A stretch of 64,000 nt of DNA, taken from positions 1 to 64,000 of the forward strand of contig CAZVJY010000008.1 of the NCBI GenBank assembly GCA_964626685.1, written 5' to 3'. Position numbers and translations under genes: made by a program. The notes under the pieces are model-generated. The model was not told the origin of the DNA, ran no database searches, and worked only from the letters and a program-made list of their open reading frames with translations. Positions 26,437 through 35,901 of the stretch are shown piece by piece. Position 1 is the stretch's first letter. Each line of letters starts with the position of its first letter. The stretch is from RGEC01 sp964626685 (GTDB taxonomy: Bacteria > Bacteroidota > Bacteroidia > NS11-12g > UBA955).

Positions 26437-28863
26437 ATGCGGCTCCGGTTTATTGTTTTTGGATTATCTCTTCTTGTTTCATCAAAACTGCATTCGCAGG
26501 TTTTTGTGAAGCCTTCCGCAGCTTTATCCATGCGCAGTACCGCTATAGAAATTACCCAGCCAAAAGAACTTGATTTCATTAAATCCAACCTTGATAAATT
26601 CTACGGAATACAGCGGATACGCATCAGCGGCGCGGTGGATGTGAGCCGGGTTTGTGATGTGATTCCTCTTTTGGATGATTTGGATGAAGTACAGCTGCTG
26701 AAATTCAGCGGATCGTTGAATGATGAGGATGTGGAGCATCTTACATGGGTAAATCAGGTCAGTATTTTTCTTAAAAATGGTCGTGAAGACCAGATTTTGT
26801 TTAACGACAGGCTGGGGAAGCTGAACCGCTTGACCCTGATTTTTGAGGTAGTGCCCGATAACTATGAGTTTATGCAAAACTGGAAAGTGCGGGGGTTAAG
26901 GCTCATTGCACCCTATGTTAAAAAGGAAATTCCGGCAGCAATTGCCGCGGCCGCCAGCATCAAAGGATTGAAGGAATTTGGCATCAGTCTGGATGCCATT
27001 GCGGATTTACCGGCAGATATTAATGCGATAGCATCGCTGGAAAAATTAACGCTAACCGATAATCTCAGCTGGCTCAGTGAAAAGTACCCCGATGATTTGC
27101 CAATGTTAAAACAGCGTATTGAAATCGTGCGCAACGAAACTGTGCGGAATGTGGCTTTGTTTTATCAGGCGCAGGAGGCCGTTTTAATGCCCTGGGAGGT
27201 AAAACACCTCTCGGCATTGTTTCCCAATTCCCGGATTGCCAATTGGGCCGGGGCAGATGGCGATACGACTCTTTTTGGGCAGTTTTCAGAGTTTGTGCCT
27301 TGCAAACCCAATGATAATGTAAAGTTTCAAAAACCGCCCGTATCCGGATTCCTTCCCCAGGTGGGTTCAGGTTGGTTTAGTTTCGAAGGAGATAACCTCG
27401 AGGACAGGGTATTTTATCTGAACGCTGAGGCTGCCTTGCTGGTTCCAAAAGGAGCCATGGAAACGATGGAAGGTAAAAGTATTGAAAAGAATTACAGGTT
27501 GCAGTGTATACTGCAAAACAAGCCTGCCGGATTTATGTGTGATGGCTTTCCATTAAACTACGATAGTGCCGGAAGGAGATATAGTCTGGCGCCGGGTATT
27601 GTTTTTCAGTTTCGTGCCATTCACAATAACCGGGAATTGCGCCTCAAAGAAGGTTATGCCATTCGGCTAATGTTTCTGAGCAGAACAGACACAGCATTTC
27701 GGTTTTATGCTTTCAACCCTGCAAGAAAGAAATGGCAACACTTTTTTGACTACGATTACGAGTTTGACGATTCCAAAAACAAGCCCGTTGATTTTTATGC
27801 GTTTTACACAGGTAAAAAAACCGCCACTGAAATATATCCATCTGATAACAATACCCTTGAAACCCGCTTTGAGACAGAAGGTTATTATTATCTGCTCGAT
27901 CCCGGCGTGAACAGGGTTAGTCTTGAAAACTACGGCGGTTTTTGGATAGCACCGGTAAAAGACCGTGCCCCTGCCATGGGAGCCTACAACCTTAGAAGGG
28001 GAAGGGGCCTGGTGGGGTTGCGTAAAGAATTTGTTGACCGAAAAAAAGAGAAAGGGATTATCCGTTTTACGGTTTTCGATAAAACGGAGACACTGTTTCC
28101 TGAATTGAAGCCTTTGCAGGATTATCCACTGGAAATTGAAAGTGCCATGGATTCCCGTGAGTTCAGTTCCTTGTTTATCCGCGGCACCGTGTATGCAGAT
28201 ATTCGGTTTGTGAGCGCCGGCAGTGCGTGGTTTATGGATTTGCGCACCGAAGACGGATACCGCAGGTTTACCCTGCTACAGCCCAAAGACAAGGTAAAAA
28301 AGCAAACGGCAAAGTCACGTTCCGCTCAAGCAGCGTTTTTGTCAAGAATGGCCCGATACAGCGAAATTAGACAGAAAAAAGAGTCAGCATTCATGGCGTA
28401 TCATGCGCAATTTAAGGAGTCCGGTATCCAGCAGGCCAAGCGCATACTGATGTATGGGCAGGTTAAGCCCCGTGGACAAACAGCGTATACATTTAATATG
28501 CGGAGCACAGGAACTTTTGCCTGGGCCCGTCCTGTCGCAGTTTCGGATACAGGTAGGGTAGATGTCAAGTTTACCAATAAGGAAGGTATTCCTATCGATG
28601 TAAAACAGGCCTGGGTGGCGCATTACAAGCCATTTAATTACCGTTGGTTCGGGCCGGCGGATATTTTTGCACTGAATATCACCCCTGTCAACCTGGCATA
28701 CATTGCGGCCAAAGATCAATCGGGCAGAATGTATTACCTGAGTCCGGAAAAATACCGCGCATTGGCCGTCAGGAGCAATTCACTGGTGTTTCTGCCCATG
28801 GAAGAAGTACCCAGGCATATTCAGACGGTCAAGGAACTGGAAACCTTAATCGGAGCTAAATAG
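26437..28863 (+). CDS. Large secreted protein of unknown function
   Basis: The 808-residue product begins with a clear signal peptide (MRLRFIVFGLSLLVSSKLHS, then Gln). Residues of about 35-270 have repeating Leu/Ile spacing and short strand-helix units that resemble an irregular leucine-rich repeat. The rest is beta-rich, with several Phe/Tyr-rich segments, until a basic, Lys/Arg/Ala-rich stretch near residues 615-660. I see no catalytic signature and no type IX C-terminal domain. The ATG at 26437 was chosen because the earlier Met codons lack a signal peptide and run into the divergent gene. A sodium/solute symporter gene starts four bases after its stop, so the two are one transcription unit. 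Confidence 0.78.
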   Translation: MRLRFIVFGLSLLVSSKLHSQVFVKPSAALSMRSTAIEITQPKELDFIKSNLDKFYGIQRIRISGAVDVSRVCDVIPLLDDLDEVQLLKFSGSLNDEDVEHLTWVNQVSIFLKNGREDQILFNDRLGKLNRLTLIFEVVPDNYEFMQNWKVRGLRLIAPYVKKEIPAAIAAAASIKGLKEFGISLDAIADLPADINAIASLEKLTLTDNLSWLSEKYPDDLPMLKQRIEIVRNETVRNVALFYQAQEAVLMPWEVKHLSALFPNSRIANWAGADGDTTLFGQFSEFVPCKPNDNVKFQKPPVSGFLPQVGSGWFSFEGDNLEDRVFYLNAEAALLVPKGAMETMEGKSIEKNYRLQCILQNKPAGFMCDGFPLNYDSAGRRYSLAPGIVFQFRAIHNNRELRLKEGYAIRLMFLSRTDTAFRFYAFNPARKKWQHFFDYDYEFDDSKNKPVDFYAFYTGKKTATEIYPSDNNTLETRFETEGYYYLLDPGVNRVSLENYGGFWIAPVKDRAPAMGAYNLRRGRGLVGLRKEFVDRKKEKGIIRFTVFDKTETLFPELKPLQDYPLEIESAMDSREFSSLFIRGTVYADIRFVSAGSAWFMDLRTEDGYRRFTLLQPKDKVKKQTAKSRSAQAAFLSRMARYSEIRQKKESAFMAYHAQFKESGIQQAKRILMYGQVKPRGQTAYTFNMRSTGTFAWARPVAVSDTGRVDVKFTNKEGIPIDVKQAWVAHYKPFNYRWFGPADIFALNITPVNLAYIAAKDQSGRMYYLSPEKYRALAVRSNSLVFLPMEEVPRHIQTVKELETLIGAK

Positions 28864-28867
28864 AACA

Positions 28868-30400
28868 ATGATAACAGGAAGCATATTGATTGCCATAGTA
28901 GGCTACTTCATTTTACTGCTTGGAGTGGCTTTTTACACTTCACGCAATGCCGACAGCGAATCGTTTTTTATTGGAAACAGAAACAGCAACTGGCTGCTGG
29001 TAGCGTTTGGCATGATTGGCACTTCATTGTCAGGAGTAACCTTTGTGAGTGTGCCGGGCGATGTTGGTAAAAGCGGTTTTACCTATTTTCAGCTGGTGCT
29101 GGGTTATTGGCTTGGATACTGGGTAGTGGCTTTTGTATTGTTGCCGCTGTATTACAAGCTCAATCTTACGAGTATTTATAGTTTTTTGGGTAAGCGACTG
29201 GGTGAGAAGGCCCATAAAATTGGCGCATCCTTTTTTATTTTATCGAGAACAGTAGGCGCTACGGCACGCCTGTATCTGGTTGTCAGTATTCTGGATGTAT
29301 TTGTGTTTTCTGCATTTCACATTCCATTCTGGCTTTCTGCGGCTGTCATTTTACTGCTTATTCTTTTGTATACATTCCAGGGTGGTGTAAAAACCATCAT
29401 TATCACCGATACGCTGCAAACCACCGGTATGCTTCTTGGTCTGGTGCTTTGTCTGTTCGCTGTTGTGAAAGCCCTGAATACTGACATCAGCGGGGCATGG
29501 CAAATGGCGTCGGAAAGCAACCTTACACAGTTTTGGGTAACGGATGTGAACAAGCCCGGTTTTTTTCTCAAGCAGATTCTCGGAGGGATGTTTATTACCA
29601 TTACCATGACGGGGCTGGATCAGGAAATGATGCAGAAGAATATTTCAGTCAAGAACCTCAGGGACTCACAAAAAAACATGATGCTGATGAGTGCCATTCT
29701 GGTGGGTGTGAATGCCTTGTTTTTGCTACTGGGTGCAGTGTTGCATGTCTATCAGGCCAAAAACCCTGTGTTGCTTGGAACAGGGGCGGCTGCCGCCGGC
29801 GATGATCTTTTCCCCGCGCTGGCGCTTAGTGAGGTCTTTTCCGGCGGCCTGGGTATTGTATTTGTCATCGCACTTATTTCTGCACTGTTTCCCAGTGTTG
29901 ATGGTGCACTCACATCCCTAACCTCCAGCTATTGTATTGATGTACTAAATCTGCAGCAAACACAATCTGACGAGAAAGCACGCAAACGCAAGCGTATGAT
30001 GGTACATCTGGCTTTTTCCATCTTGTTTTTGCTCATGGTGTTTCTATTTAGATACATCAATGACAAATCCATTATTCAGTTCATTATCAAGTTTGCAGGT
30101 ATTACCTACGGTCCTTTGCTTGGGCTGTTTGCTTTTGGCATTCTTACAAAAAGAAAAGCAAGGGAAGCATTTCTCTGGCCTGCCTGTCTGCTGGGGCCGT
30201 TTTTGACGCTGTTGCTCGATTTACTGAGCAATCCTGCATACTATGAGCAAAAGTTGCAGCTAAAACTGGGACTGGATTCTGTTTCCTCCGGCTTGTTTCA
30301 AGGATATAAAATTGGCCCTGAACTCATCATTATCAATGGTTTAATCGTGTTTTCGGCACTTTGTGTTTTCTCTGAAAAGGATACAAAACAGGTGCCCTAA
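28868..30400 (+). CDS. Sodium:solute symporter (SSS family)
   Basis: The 510-residue protein has about 13 membrane helices and the SSS start pattern (VAFYTSRNADSESFFIGNR, then MIGTSLSGVTFVSVPG). Family members import sugars, amino acids, nucleosides or vitamins with sodium. The substrate cannot be read from the sequence. It starts four bases after the 808-residue secreted protein gene and is surely co-transcribed with it, which suggests that the secreted protein handles the same substrate or signal. The 107 bases after it hold no clear terminator. Confidence 0.92.
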   Translation: MITGSILIAIVGYFILLLGVAFYTSRNADSESFFIGNRNSNWLLVAFGMIGTSLSGVTFVSVPGDVGKSGFTYFQLVLGYWLGYWVVAFVLLPLYYKLNLTSIYSFLGKRLGEKAHKIGASFFILSRTVGATARLYLVVSILDVFVFSAFHIPFWLSAAVILLLILLYTFQGGVKTIIITDTLQTTGMLLGLVLCLFAVVKALNTDISGAWQMASESNLTQFWVTDVNKPGFFLKQILGGMFITITMTGLDQEMMQKNISVKNLRDSQKNMMLMSAILVGVNALFLLLGAVLHVYQAKNPVLLGTGAAAAGDDLFPALALSEVFSGGLGIVFVIALISALFPSVDGALTSLTSSYCIDVLNLQQTQSDEKARKRKRMMVHLAFSILFLLMVFLFRYINDKSIIQFIIKFAGITYGPLLGLFAFGILTKRKAREAFLWPACLLGPFLTLLLDLLSNPAYYEQKLQLKLGLDSVSSGLFQGYKIGPELIIINGLIVFSALCVFSEKDTKQVP

Positions 30401-30507
30401 AAGATCTTAACAATGAATATGATATCTTAAGAAGAGGTGTTGTCCGGGAAATTGTATATTCTGTTTTAGTTGAATCGGAGTTAAATTAAAGATCCAATGT
30501 GTTTGGA

Positions 30508-31905
30508 TTACATGTAACCCAGGGTTTTTAACATGCTTTTATAACTCTGTTCTTTGCTAAACATTCGAAAATAGTACTCGCCATTTTCATCCTTATCAAT
30601 GATGACATGTTTGGGCGAAGGTGTAAGACAGTGTTGTATGCCACCATATCCACCGATGCTTTCCTGGTAGGCGCCTGTGTGGAAGAAGCCGATATATAAA
30701 GGATCCTCCTTGTCGTATTGTGGCAGGTAAATGGCGTTTACGTGTTGCTCGGAGTTGTAGTAATCATCGCTGTCGCATGTAATTCCACCCAGCAGAACCC
30801 TTTCATATTCCTCATCCCAACGGTTGATGGGCAGCATCACAAACTTCTTGTTTATAGCCCAGGCATCCGGCAATGTGGTCATGAAACTGCTGTCAATCAT
30901 ATTCCATTTTTCACGGTCGTTTTGTGGTTTTTGGTCCAGTACGCGGAAGATGGCACCTCCGGATTCGCCAACAGTAAATGAACCAAACTCAGTAAAAATG
31001 TCCGGTTCGGGTATACCATTCTCTGTGCAAACCTGCTTGATCTGTGATACGATTTCTGTGGCCATGTATTCGTAGTCATAATCAAAAGTCATGGAGTTTT
31101 TGATGGGGAAGCCGCCACCTATATTTAAGGTATCCAGTGTGGGGCATTCTTTCTTCAGTTCGCAGTATACTTTCAGGCACTTGTGCAGTTCGTTCCAGTA
31201 ATAGGCAGTATCGTAGATGCCGGTATTGATGAAGAAGTGCAGCATCTTTAGGTTCACATTTTTATTCTTCTTGATTTTGCTGCGGTAGAATGGCAAAATG
31301 TCTTTGTAGCCAATGCCCAGGCGGGAAGTATAGAACTCAAATTTGGGTTCTTCTTCAGAAGCAATGCGAATCCCGCAGGTGAAAGGCGCGTTAACCTGGG
31401 TTTCCAGCTGCTCTATCTCACGGTAATTGTCAATAACCGGAATGACATTGGTCCAGCCGGTGTTGATTAGGTTGGCAATGTTTTCAATGTATTGCTCACG
31501 CTTAAATCCGTTGCATACAACAAACTTGTCTTTGTTGATCAGGCCTTGCTCGAATAAGGTCTCAATAATGTTTATGTCGAAGGCACTGGATGTTTCAATA
31601 TGGACATTGTTCTTCAGTACTTCTTCAATGACATAGTGAAAGTGATTGCTCTTGGTACAGTAGCAATAGTAGTATTTGCCTTGGTAGTCAGCCTTGGCTA
31701 TGGCCACATTAAACCAGGTACGCGCTTTTTGTATGTTCTCTGATATCTTAGGCAGATAGGTGAATTTAAGAGGTGTTCCATACTGGTTTATGAGTTCCAT
31801 TAATGGAATGTTGTGGAACATAAGGTCATTGTTTTCATCCAGTTTAAACTCTTCCTGAGGGAAGTAAAAGGTCTGATTGATGAGGTCAATGTATTTGTTT
31901 TTCAT
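30508..31905 (-). CDS. speA: Arginine decarboxylase, Bacteroidota type
   Basis: This PLP enzyme of alanine-racemase fold converts arginine to agmatine for polyamine synthesis. It is 465 residues long, shorter than the roughly 630-residue enterobacterial SpeA. The PLP lysine is expected in YCTKSNH near residue 84, the phosphate-binding loop is NIGGGFP, and the late CDSDD motif carries the catalytic Cys. The sequence matches the form commonly annotated in Bacteroidota. A diaminopimelate or carboxynorspermidine decarboxylase is a less likely reading. It has its own TACTTTTG element and is divergent from mdh. Confidence 0.9.
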   Translation of the reverse strand: MKNKYIDLINQTFYFPQEEFKLDENNDLMFHNIPLMELINQYGTPLKFTYLPKISENIQKARTWFNVAIAKADYQGKYYYCYCTKSNHFHYVIEEVLKNNVHIETSSAFDINIIETLFEQGLINKDKFVVCNGFKREQYIENIANLINTGWTNVIPVIDNYREIEQLETQVNAPFTCGIRIASEEEPKFEFYTSRLGIGYKDILPFYRSKIKKNKNVNLKMLHFFINTGIYDTAYYWNELHKCLKVYCELKKECPTLDTLNIGGGFPIKNSMTFDYDYEYMATEIVSQIKQVCTENGIPEPDIFTEFGSFTVGESGGAIFRVLDQKPQNDREKWNMIDSSFMTTLPDAWAINKKFVMLPINRWDEEYERVLLGGITCDSDDYYNSEQHVNAIYLPQYDKEDPLYIGFFHTGAYQESIGGYGGIQHCLTPSPKHVIIDKDENGEYYFRMFSKEQSYKSMLKTLGYM

Positions 31906-31937
31906 TTTATGAAATGAGTTTGAATAGAAAAAGTTTA

Positions 31938-31945
31938 CAAAAGTA
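31938..31945 (-). promoter_or_regulatory. -7 promoter element of the arginine decarboxylase gene
   Basis: The minus strand reads TACTTTTG (exact TAnnTTTG), 32 nt before the ATG, giving a conventional short leader. Confidence 0.5.
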
Positions 31946-32069
31946 AGTGAGTTGGATCGTAAAAAAATAATAAAAGTAGTTGATTTGGATTGTTATTTGA
32001 AAAAAATTAATCTGATGAATCTTTTTGCACAATTGCTTAACACCTAAAAGGCAAATAAGCGAGGTTGCT

Positions 32070-32077
32070 TAAATTTG
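32070..32077 (+). promoter_or_regulatory. -7 promoter element of mdh
   Basis: TAAATTTG (exact), 19 nt before the ATG. Confidence 0.55.
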
Positions 32078-32096
32078 TACCATAAATAAAATTAAT

Positions 32097-33035
32097 ATGT
32101 CAAAAATTAGCGTAATCGGTGCCGGTAATGTGGGTGCCTCCTGTGCAGAGTACATCGCCATGAAAGATTTTGCCTCGGAAGTAGTTCTGCTGGATATTAA
32201 AGAAAACTTCGCAGAGGGAAAGGCCCTTGATTTGATGCAGTGTGCTACCACCAATGGATTCAACACACGCATCAGCGGTTCTACCAATGATTATAGTAAA
32301 ACCGCCGGCAGTGATGTGGTGGTGATTACCAGTGGTATTCCCCGCAAGCCCGGTATGACACGCGAAGAACTGATTGGTGTAAATGCTGGCATCGTAAAGG
32401 CGGTTTGCGAAAATGTGCTGAAACACAGTCCCAATGCCATTATTGTGGTGGTTTCCAATCCTATGGATACCATGACGTATTTGGCCTTAAAAGCGACCGG
32501 TCTTCCCAAAAACCGCATCATCGGTATGGGCGGTATTCTCGACAGCAGCCGTTTCCGCACCTACCTAAGCGCAGCGCTCAATTGTCCTTCCAATGACGTG
32601 GACGGCATGGTAATCGGTGGCCACGGCGATACAACGATGATTCCTTTGACGCGCATGGCTTCTTACAGGGGTGTTGCGGCTTCACAGTTTGCAAGTGAAG
32701 AAACCCTGGCGAAAGTGAAGTCGGATACCATGGTGGGTGGTGCTACCCTCACCGGAATGCTCGGAACCAGCGCCTGGTATGCTCCCGGAGCTTCCGTAGC
32801 TGCTCTTGTGCATGCCATTGTTGCCGATCAGAAAAAGATGTATCCCTGCTGTGTTTACCTGGAGGGGGAATACGGCCAGAATGATATCTGCATTGGTGTA
32901 CCCGTTATTCTGGGCAAATCCGGCTGGGAGAAGATTGTAAACCTGGATTTGAACGATGTTGAAAAAGCAGAGTTTGCCAAATCAGCCGATGCCGTGCGCA
33001 GCATGAACAGTGTTCTTAGCCAAGTGGCGAATTGA
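32097..33035 (+). CDS. mdh: Malate dehydrogenase (LDH-like type)
   Basis: Mdh interconverts malate and oxaloacetate with NAD in the TCA cycle. The 312-residue protein has the nucleotide loop GAGNVG (residues 7-12), an Asp at the end of the second strand (VVLLDIKEN) that selects NAD, RKPGMTREEL with the substrate-binding arginines, and the catalytic His in GGHGDTTM. It is the lactate-dehydrogenase-like form common in Bacteroidota. It is a single gene with a -7 element in front and a terminator behind. Confidence 0.97.
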   Translation: MSKISVIGAGNVGASCAEYIAMKDFASEVVLLDIKENFAEGKALDLMQCATTNGFNTRISGSTNDYSKTAGSDVVVITSGIPRKPGMTREELIGVNAGIVKAVCENVLKHSPNAIIVVVSNPMDTMTYLALKATGLPKNRIIGMGGILDSSRFRTYLSAALNCPSNDVDGMVIGGHGDTTMIPLTRMASYRGVAASQFASEETLAKVKSDTMVGGATLTGMLGTSAWYAPGASVAALVHAIVADQKKMYPCCVYLEGEYGQNDICIGVPVILGKSGWEKIVNLDLNDVEKAEFAKSADAVRSMNSVLSQVAN

Positions 33036-33053
33036 ATAAAACAAAAAAAACAG

Positions 33054-33081
33054 AAAAAGGTGGCTCCGGCTGCCTTTTTTT
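33054..33081 (+). terminator. Terminator after mdh
   Basis: AAAAAGG and CCTTTTTTT flank an imperfect GC-rich stem (GGTGGC-TCCG-GCTGCC, with two wobble pairs). It sits 19 nt after the mdh stop. Confidence 0.65.
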
Positions 33082-33088
33082 GTTCATA

Positions 33089-33096
33089 TAAATTTG
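33089..33096 (+). promoter_or_regulatory. -7 promoter element of the EamA gene
   Basis: TAAATTTG (exact), 23 nt before the ATG and directly after the mdh terminator. Confidence 0.55.
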
Positions 33097-33119
33097 AATC
33101 AACCCTGTAATCGTGTTGG

Positions 33120-33992
33120 ATGAAACTTAGTAAAGGCGTATGGATGATGCTCGTAGCCAGCTTTGCTTTTGGGCTAATGAATATCTGTGTGAAGAAATTG
33201 CAGGGCATTCCAGTAGCAGAAACGGTGTTCTTCAGGGCTATTGTGCAAATTGTACTGGGATATATAACCATGCTTCAAATAGGTGTCAGTCCGCTGGGTA
33301 AAAACAGATTATTGTTGCTGCAGCGCGGGTTTTTTGGTTCTATGGGACTGATATGCTATTTCTATACTTTGCAGAAAATGCCGCTGGGCAATGCGATCAT
33401 CATTCACTATCTGGCGCCGGTGCTCACCACCATCTTGGCCATCTGGATGGCAGGAGAGAAGGTGCTGCGGATTCAGTGGTTGTTTTTTATATTAACCTTT
33501 GCGGGTGTGATGCTGGTGAACGGAGCCGGTTTTCAGGTGCCTGTCATCCCCATGCTGGCCGGGTTTGGCGGTGCGTTTTTCTCGGCGCTTGCCTACAATA
33601 CCATCAAAAAACTCAAAGGAATTGAAGACCCAAATGTGGTGGTACTTTACTTTCCGCTGGTAAGCGTTCCAATTGCGTTGCTGTATTTTTTGTTTAAGCC
33701 AGGCGAATGGATCTGGCCGGATATAATACAGTATGGATGGTTGATTGCAACAGGAGTGACCACCCAAATCGGTCAGTTTTTCATGACCCGCGCTTATCAG
33801 GAAGACCTTGCCAGTCGTGTGTCTGCTGTGAGTTATGCAGGCATATTGTGGGGTGCTGCTGCCGGTCTGTTTATCTTCGATGAACATTATGTGTGGCTGC
33901 AATACGTGGGAATGTTATTGGTGGTCCTGGGTGTGGTGCTAAACATCAATGCACAGCGGTTAAAGCATATGTTTGCACCGGCAGAAGAATAG
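33120..33992 (+). CDS. EamA/DMT-superfamily transporter
   Basis: The 290-residue protein has ten predicted membrane helices arranged as two EamA repeats (about 5-135 and 145-280). Family members export metabolites such as amino acids or nucleotides' precursors, or act on sugars; the substrate is not evident. It is preceded by its own promoter and followed by the broken lipoprotein gene on the other strand. Confidence 0.92.
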   Translation: MKLSKGVWMMLVASFAFGLMNICVKKLQGIPVAETVFFRAIVQIVLGYITMLQIGVSPLGKNRLLLLQRGFFGSMGLICYFYTLQKMPLGNAIIIHYLAPVLTTILAIWMAGEKVLRIQWLFFILTFAGVMLVNGAGFQVPVIPMLAGFGGAFFSALAYNTIKKLKGIEDPNVVVLYFPLVSVPIALLYFLFKPGEWIWPDIIQYGWLIATGVTTQIGQFFMTRAYQEDLASRVSAVSYAGILWGAAAGLFIFDEHYVWLQYVGMLLVVLGVVLNINAQRLKHMFAPAEE

Positions 33993-34022
33993 AATTGAGC
34001 TTAACGATTTAAACTTTATTTT

Positions 34023-34643
34023 CTACGGTTTATACCACACAGGTGCAAGTTTCACGCGGTAATCTGTTAAAAGTTTCGAGCCGATGTTTATGCCATTGTC
34101 ATACTGATCCCACCGTATAATGCCTATGCTGTCTGCTATGAAATATTGATTGTATGTGTTTGTAGCTGAATCTGAATATTCTTCAATCCTTACCCTTCTG
34201 ATATTACGGTATAACTTTCCGTTGATATACATTGAATCAAGCAGTTGCATTTGTTGATTGTAGTAAATTACACTGTTACTATCCACCATTAGGTTGCTGT
34301 TGCCCTGCATTAGGGCTTTGTCGAGAAACTTTTGCCACCAGCCTTGATAAACTATGCCATAGGATTGTGATTCCTGGGTTGTGAGGTTTTTAAATACCAT
34401 ATTCCAGCAAAGAAGTGTTGCATACTTCTTGTAAATATTTATTCTGTTGGCTGAAACCACCATATCTGTATCCGTCTGCAATGTAGCGGTATTTTTGTAG
34501 GCCCATCAGCTGCCTGTATCAAACAGAAATGGGGCCATTTTAGCATCAATCGGGAAAACGGAATTGTTTAAATTATCCCCTCTGCAGTTTAATAAGGCAA
34601 AACAAACGAGTAACACTGGCCATTTCAGGTTTTTGAGAACCAT
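34023..34643 (-). pseudogene. Lipoprotein gene interrupted by an in-frame TGA
   Basis: Reading from the ATG at 34643 gives a lipoprotein signal (MVLKNLKWPVLLVCFALLNC, Cys20), then 25 more residues to a TGA at 34508-34506. Beyond that codon the same frame continues without interruption for 160 residues to the stop at 34023. The residues around the break (GS, stop, WAYKNTATLQTDTD) line up with the intact lipoprotein at 61090 (GSTWVYYLATDTLKKE), so the TGA replaces a single residue. A downstream TTG at 34481 could start a fragment without a signal peptide. This is a nonsense mutation or a sequencing error; true recoding is unlikely. The function of the family is unknown. Confidence 0.75.
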
Positions 34644-34654
34644 ATCTGAAATGC

Positions 34655-35818
34655 TTATTGTTCTTTATCCCAGTTGCGCCATTCGGTGGTGGCCTCAAAA
34701 ACCGCCATCATAATCGCTTTTTCCGTTTCATCAAATTCCCTCTTCCGCCTTGGCATCACCAATGATGCGGTTTTGCAGGCAGCATCCGGTTTGTAGGTGA
34801 TAAAGCCTGAAGCACCGCCCCAGGCAAAATCGGGCACAAACTGCCTTGGGAAGCCCGCTCCGAAGATGTTGGCAGAAACACCCACTACAGTGCCGGTATT
34901 GAACATGGTATTGATGCCACACTTGCTGTGATCACCCATAATAAGGCCGCAAAACTGCTGACCGCTTCGGTCAAACCGCCCGGTAGTGTAGTTCCACACT
35001 TTCACGTCTTCGTAGTTGTTCTTTAGGTTGCTGCAATTGCTGTCGGCGCCAATATTGCACCACTCACCAAGTACGGCATTGCCCAAAAAACCATCGTGAC
35101 CTTTATTGCTGTAGCCTTGCATGCAAATGTTATTTACCTCGCCTCCCACCACACAGTAGGGGCCCAGGGCAGTAGGGCCGTAAACTTTGGCACCCATTTT
35201 CAGCACGCTGCCTTCGCCCATAGCAAAAGGACCGCGCACCAGGCATCCTTCCATGATTTCTGCATTGCGGCCAATGTATACCGGACCGTTGCTTGTATTA
35301 ATAACACAGGCATAAGCTTTTGCGCCTTCTTCCATAAACACGGCGTGTTCGCCTATTACCTGCACCGATGCATGCAGTTGTTGTGAGCTTCGCCCGGCGG
35401 TAATGGTTGCCATATCCCGCTGAATCTCAGTTCCGGCCTGTAGGAAACTATCGTAAGGCCGACTAAGCATGGTGTAGGAACCGGTAAAATCGATATTTTG
35501 AACCTGGTTACCCGGTTTTTCTGCAAGAAGAGTATCTCCGACTTTGAGTGTCTGTCCAGGCTGCAGGGCTATCATAGCATTGGCAAGTTCTTCATTGGGC
35601 AGCAACCTGCCATTGATGCGCAAATCAGCATTTTCGGTAGCCGGAAATTTCACCGTTAAATAGGCCCGGGTTTCAAATCCCCATGATGACGGCTTCAGCA
35701 AGGCGATCCATTTTTCTGCTACCGTGTTTATCCCACAGCGCAGGTCAGCTGCCGGTCTCGTCAGGGTCAGCGGAAATAAATGCTCAATTTGCCCGTCGTC
35801 AAAAAAGTTGATTTGCAT
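34655..35818 (-). CDS. GlmU-like sugar nucleotidyltransferase/acyltransferase family protein
   Basis: The 387-residue protein joins a divergent nucleotidyltransferase-like N-terminal domain (opening LFPLTLTRPAADLRCG, then EKW) to a C-terminal left-handed beta-helix of hexapeptide repeats (about 150-320: YIGRNAEIMEGCLVRGPFAM and similar). This is the GlmU-related family of Bacteroidota, distinct from canonical GlmU. It probably acts on a sugar-1-phosphate or transfers an acyl group in envelope precursor synthesis; the exact reaction is not established. It starts just downstream of the L31 terminator, and its own promoter is not clear. Confidence 0.85.
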   Translation of the reverse strand: MQINFFDDGQIEHLFPLTLTRPAADLRCGINTVAEKWIALLKPSSWGFETRAYLTVKFPATENADLRINGRLLPNEELANAMIALQPGQTLKVGDTLLAEKPGNQVQNIDFTGSYTMLSRPYDSFLQAGTEIQRDMATITAGRSSQQLHASVQVIGEHAVFMEEGAKAYACVINTSNGPVYIGRNAEIMEGCLVRGPFAMGEGSVLKMGAKVYGPTALGPYCVVGGEVNNICMQGYSNKGHDGFLGNAVLGEWCNIGADSNCSNLKNNYEDVKVWNYTTGRFDRSGQQFCGLIMGDHSKCGINTMFNTGTVVGVSANIFGAGFPRQFVPDFAWGGASGFITYKPDAACKTASLVMPRRKREFDETEKAIMMAVFEATTEWRNWDKEQ

Positions 35819-35854
35819 GGCTTCGAAATTAGGGTATACAGCTGTTTATCCCAT

Positions 35855-35882
35855 AAAAAAAGCCATCCAATTCGGATGGCTT
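35855..35882 (-). terminator. Terminator of rpmE2
   Basis: On the minus strand GCCATCC-GAATT-GGATGGC is followed by seven T, starting about 20 nt after the L31 stop codon. Confidence 0.85.
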
Positions 35883-35901
35883 TCGATAAATGGTATCTTT
35901 A

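Noticed and set aside
34506..34508. Recoding (selenocysteine or read-through) at the TGA in the lipoprotein gene
   Set aside because: I see no stem-loop of the bacterial SECIS type directly after the codon, and the aligned residue in the relative at 61090 is Thr, not Cys. Mutation or error is simpler.
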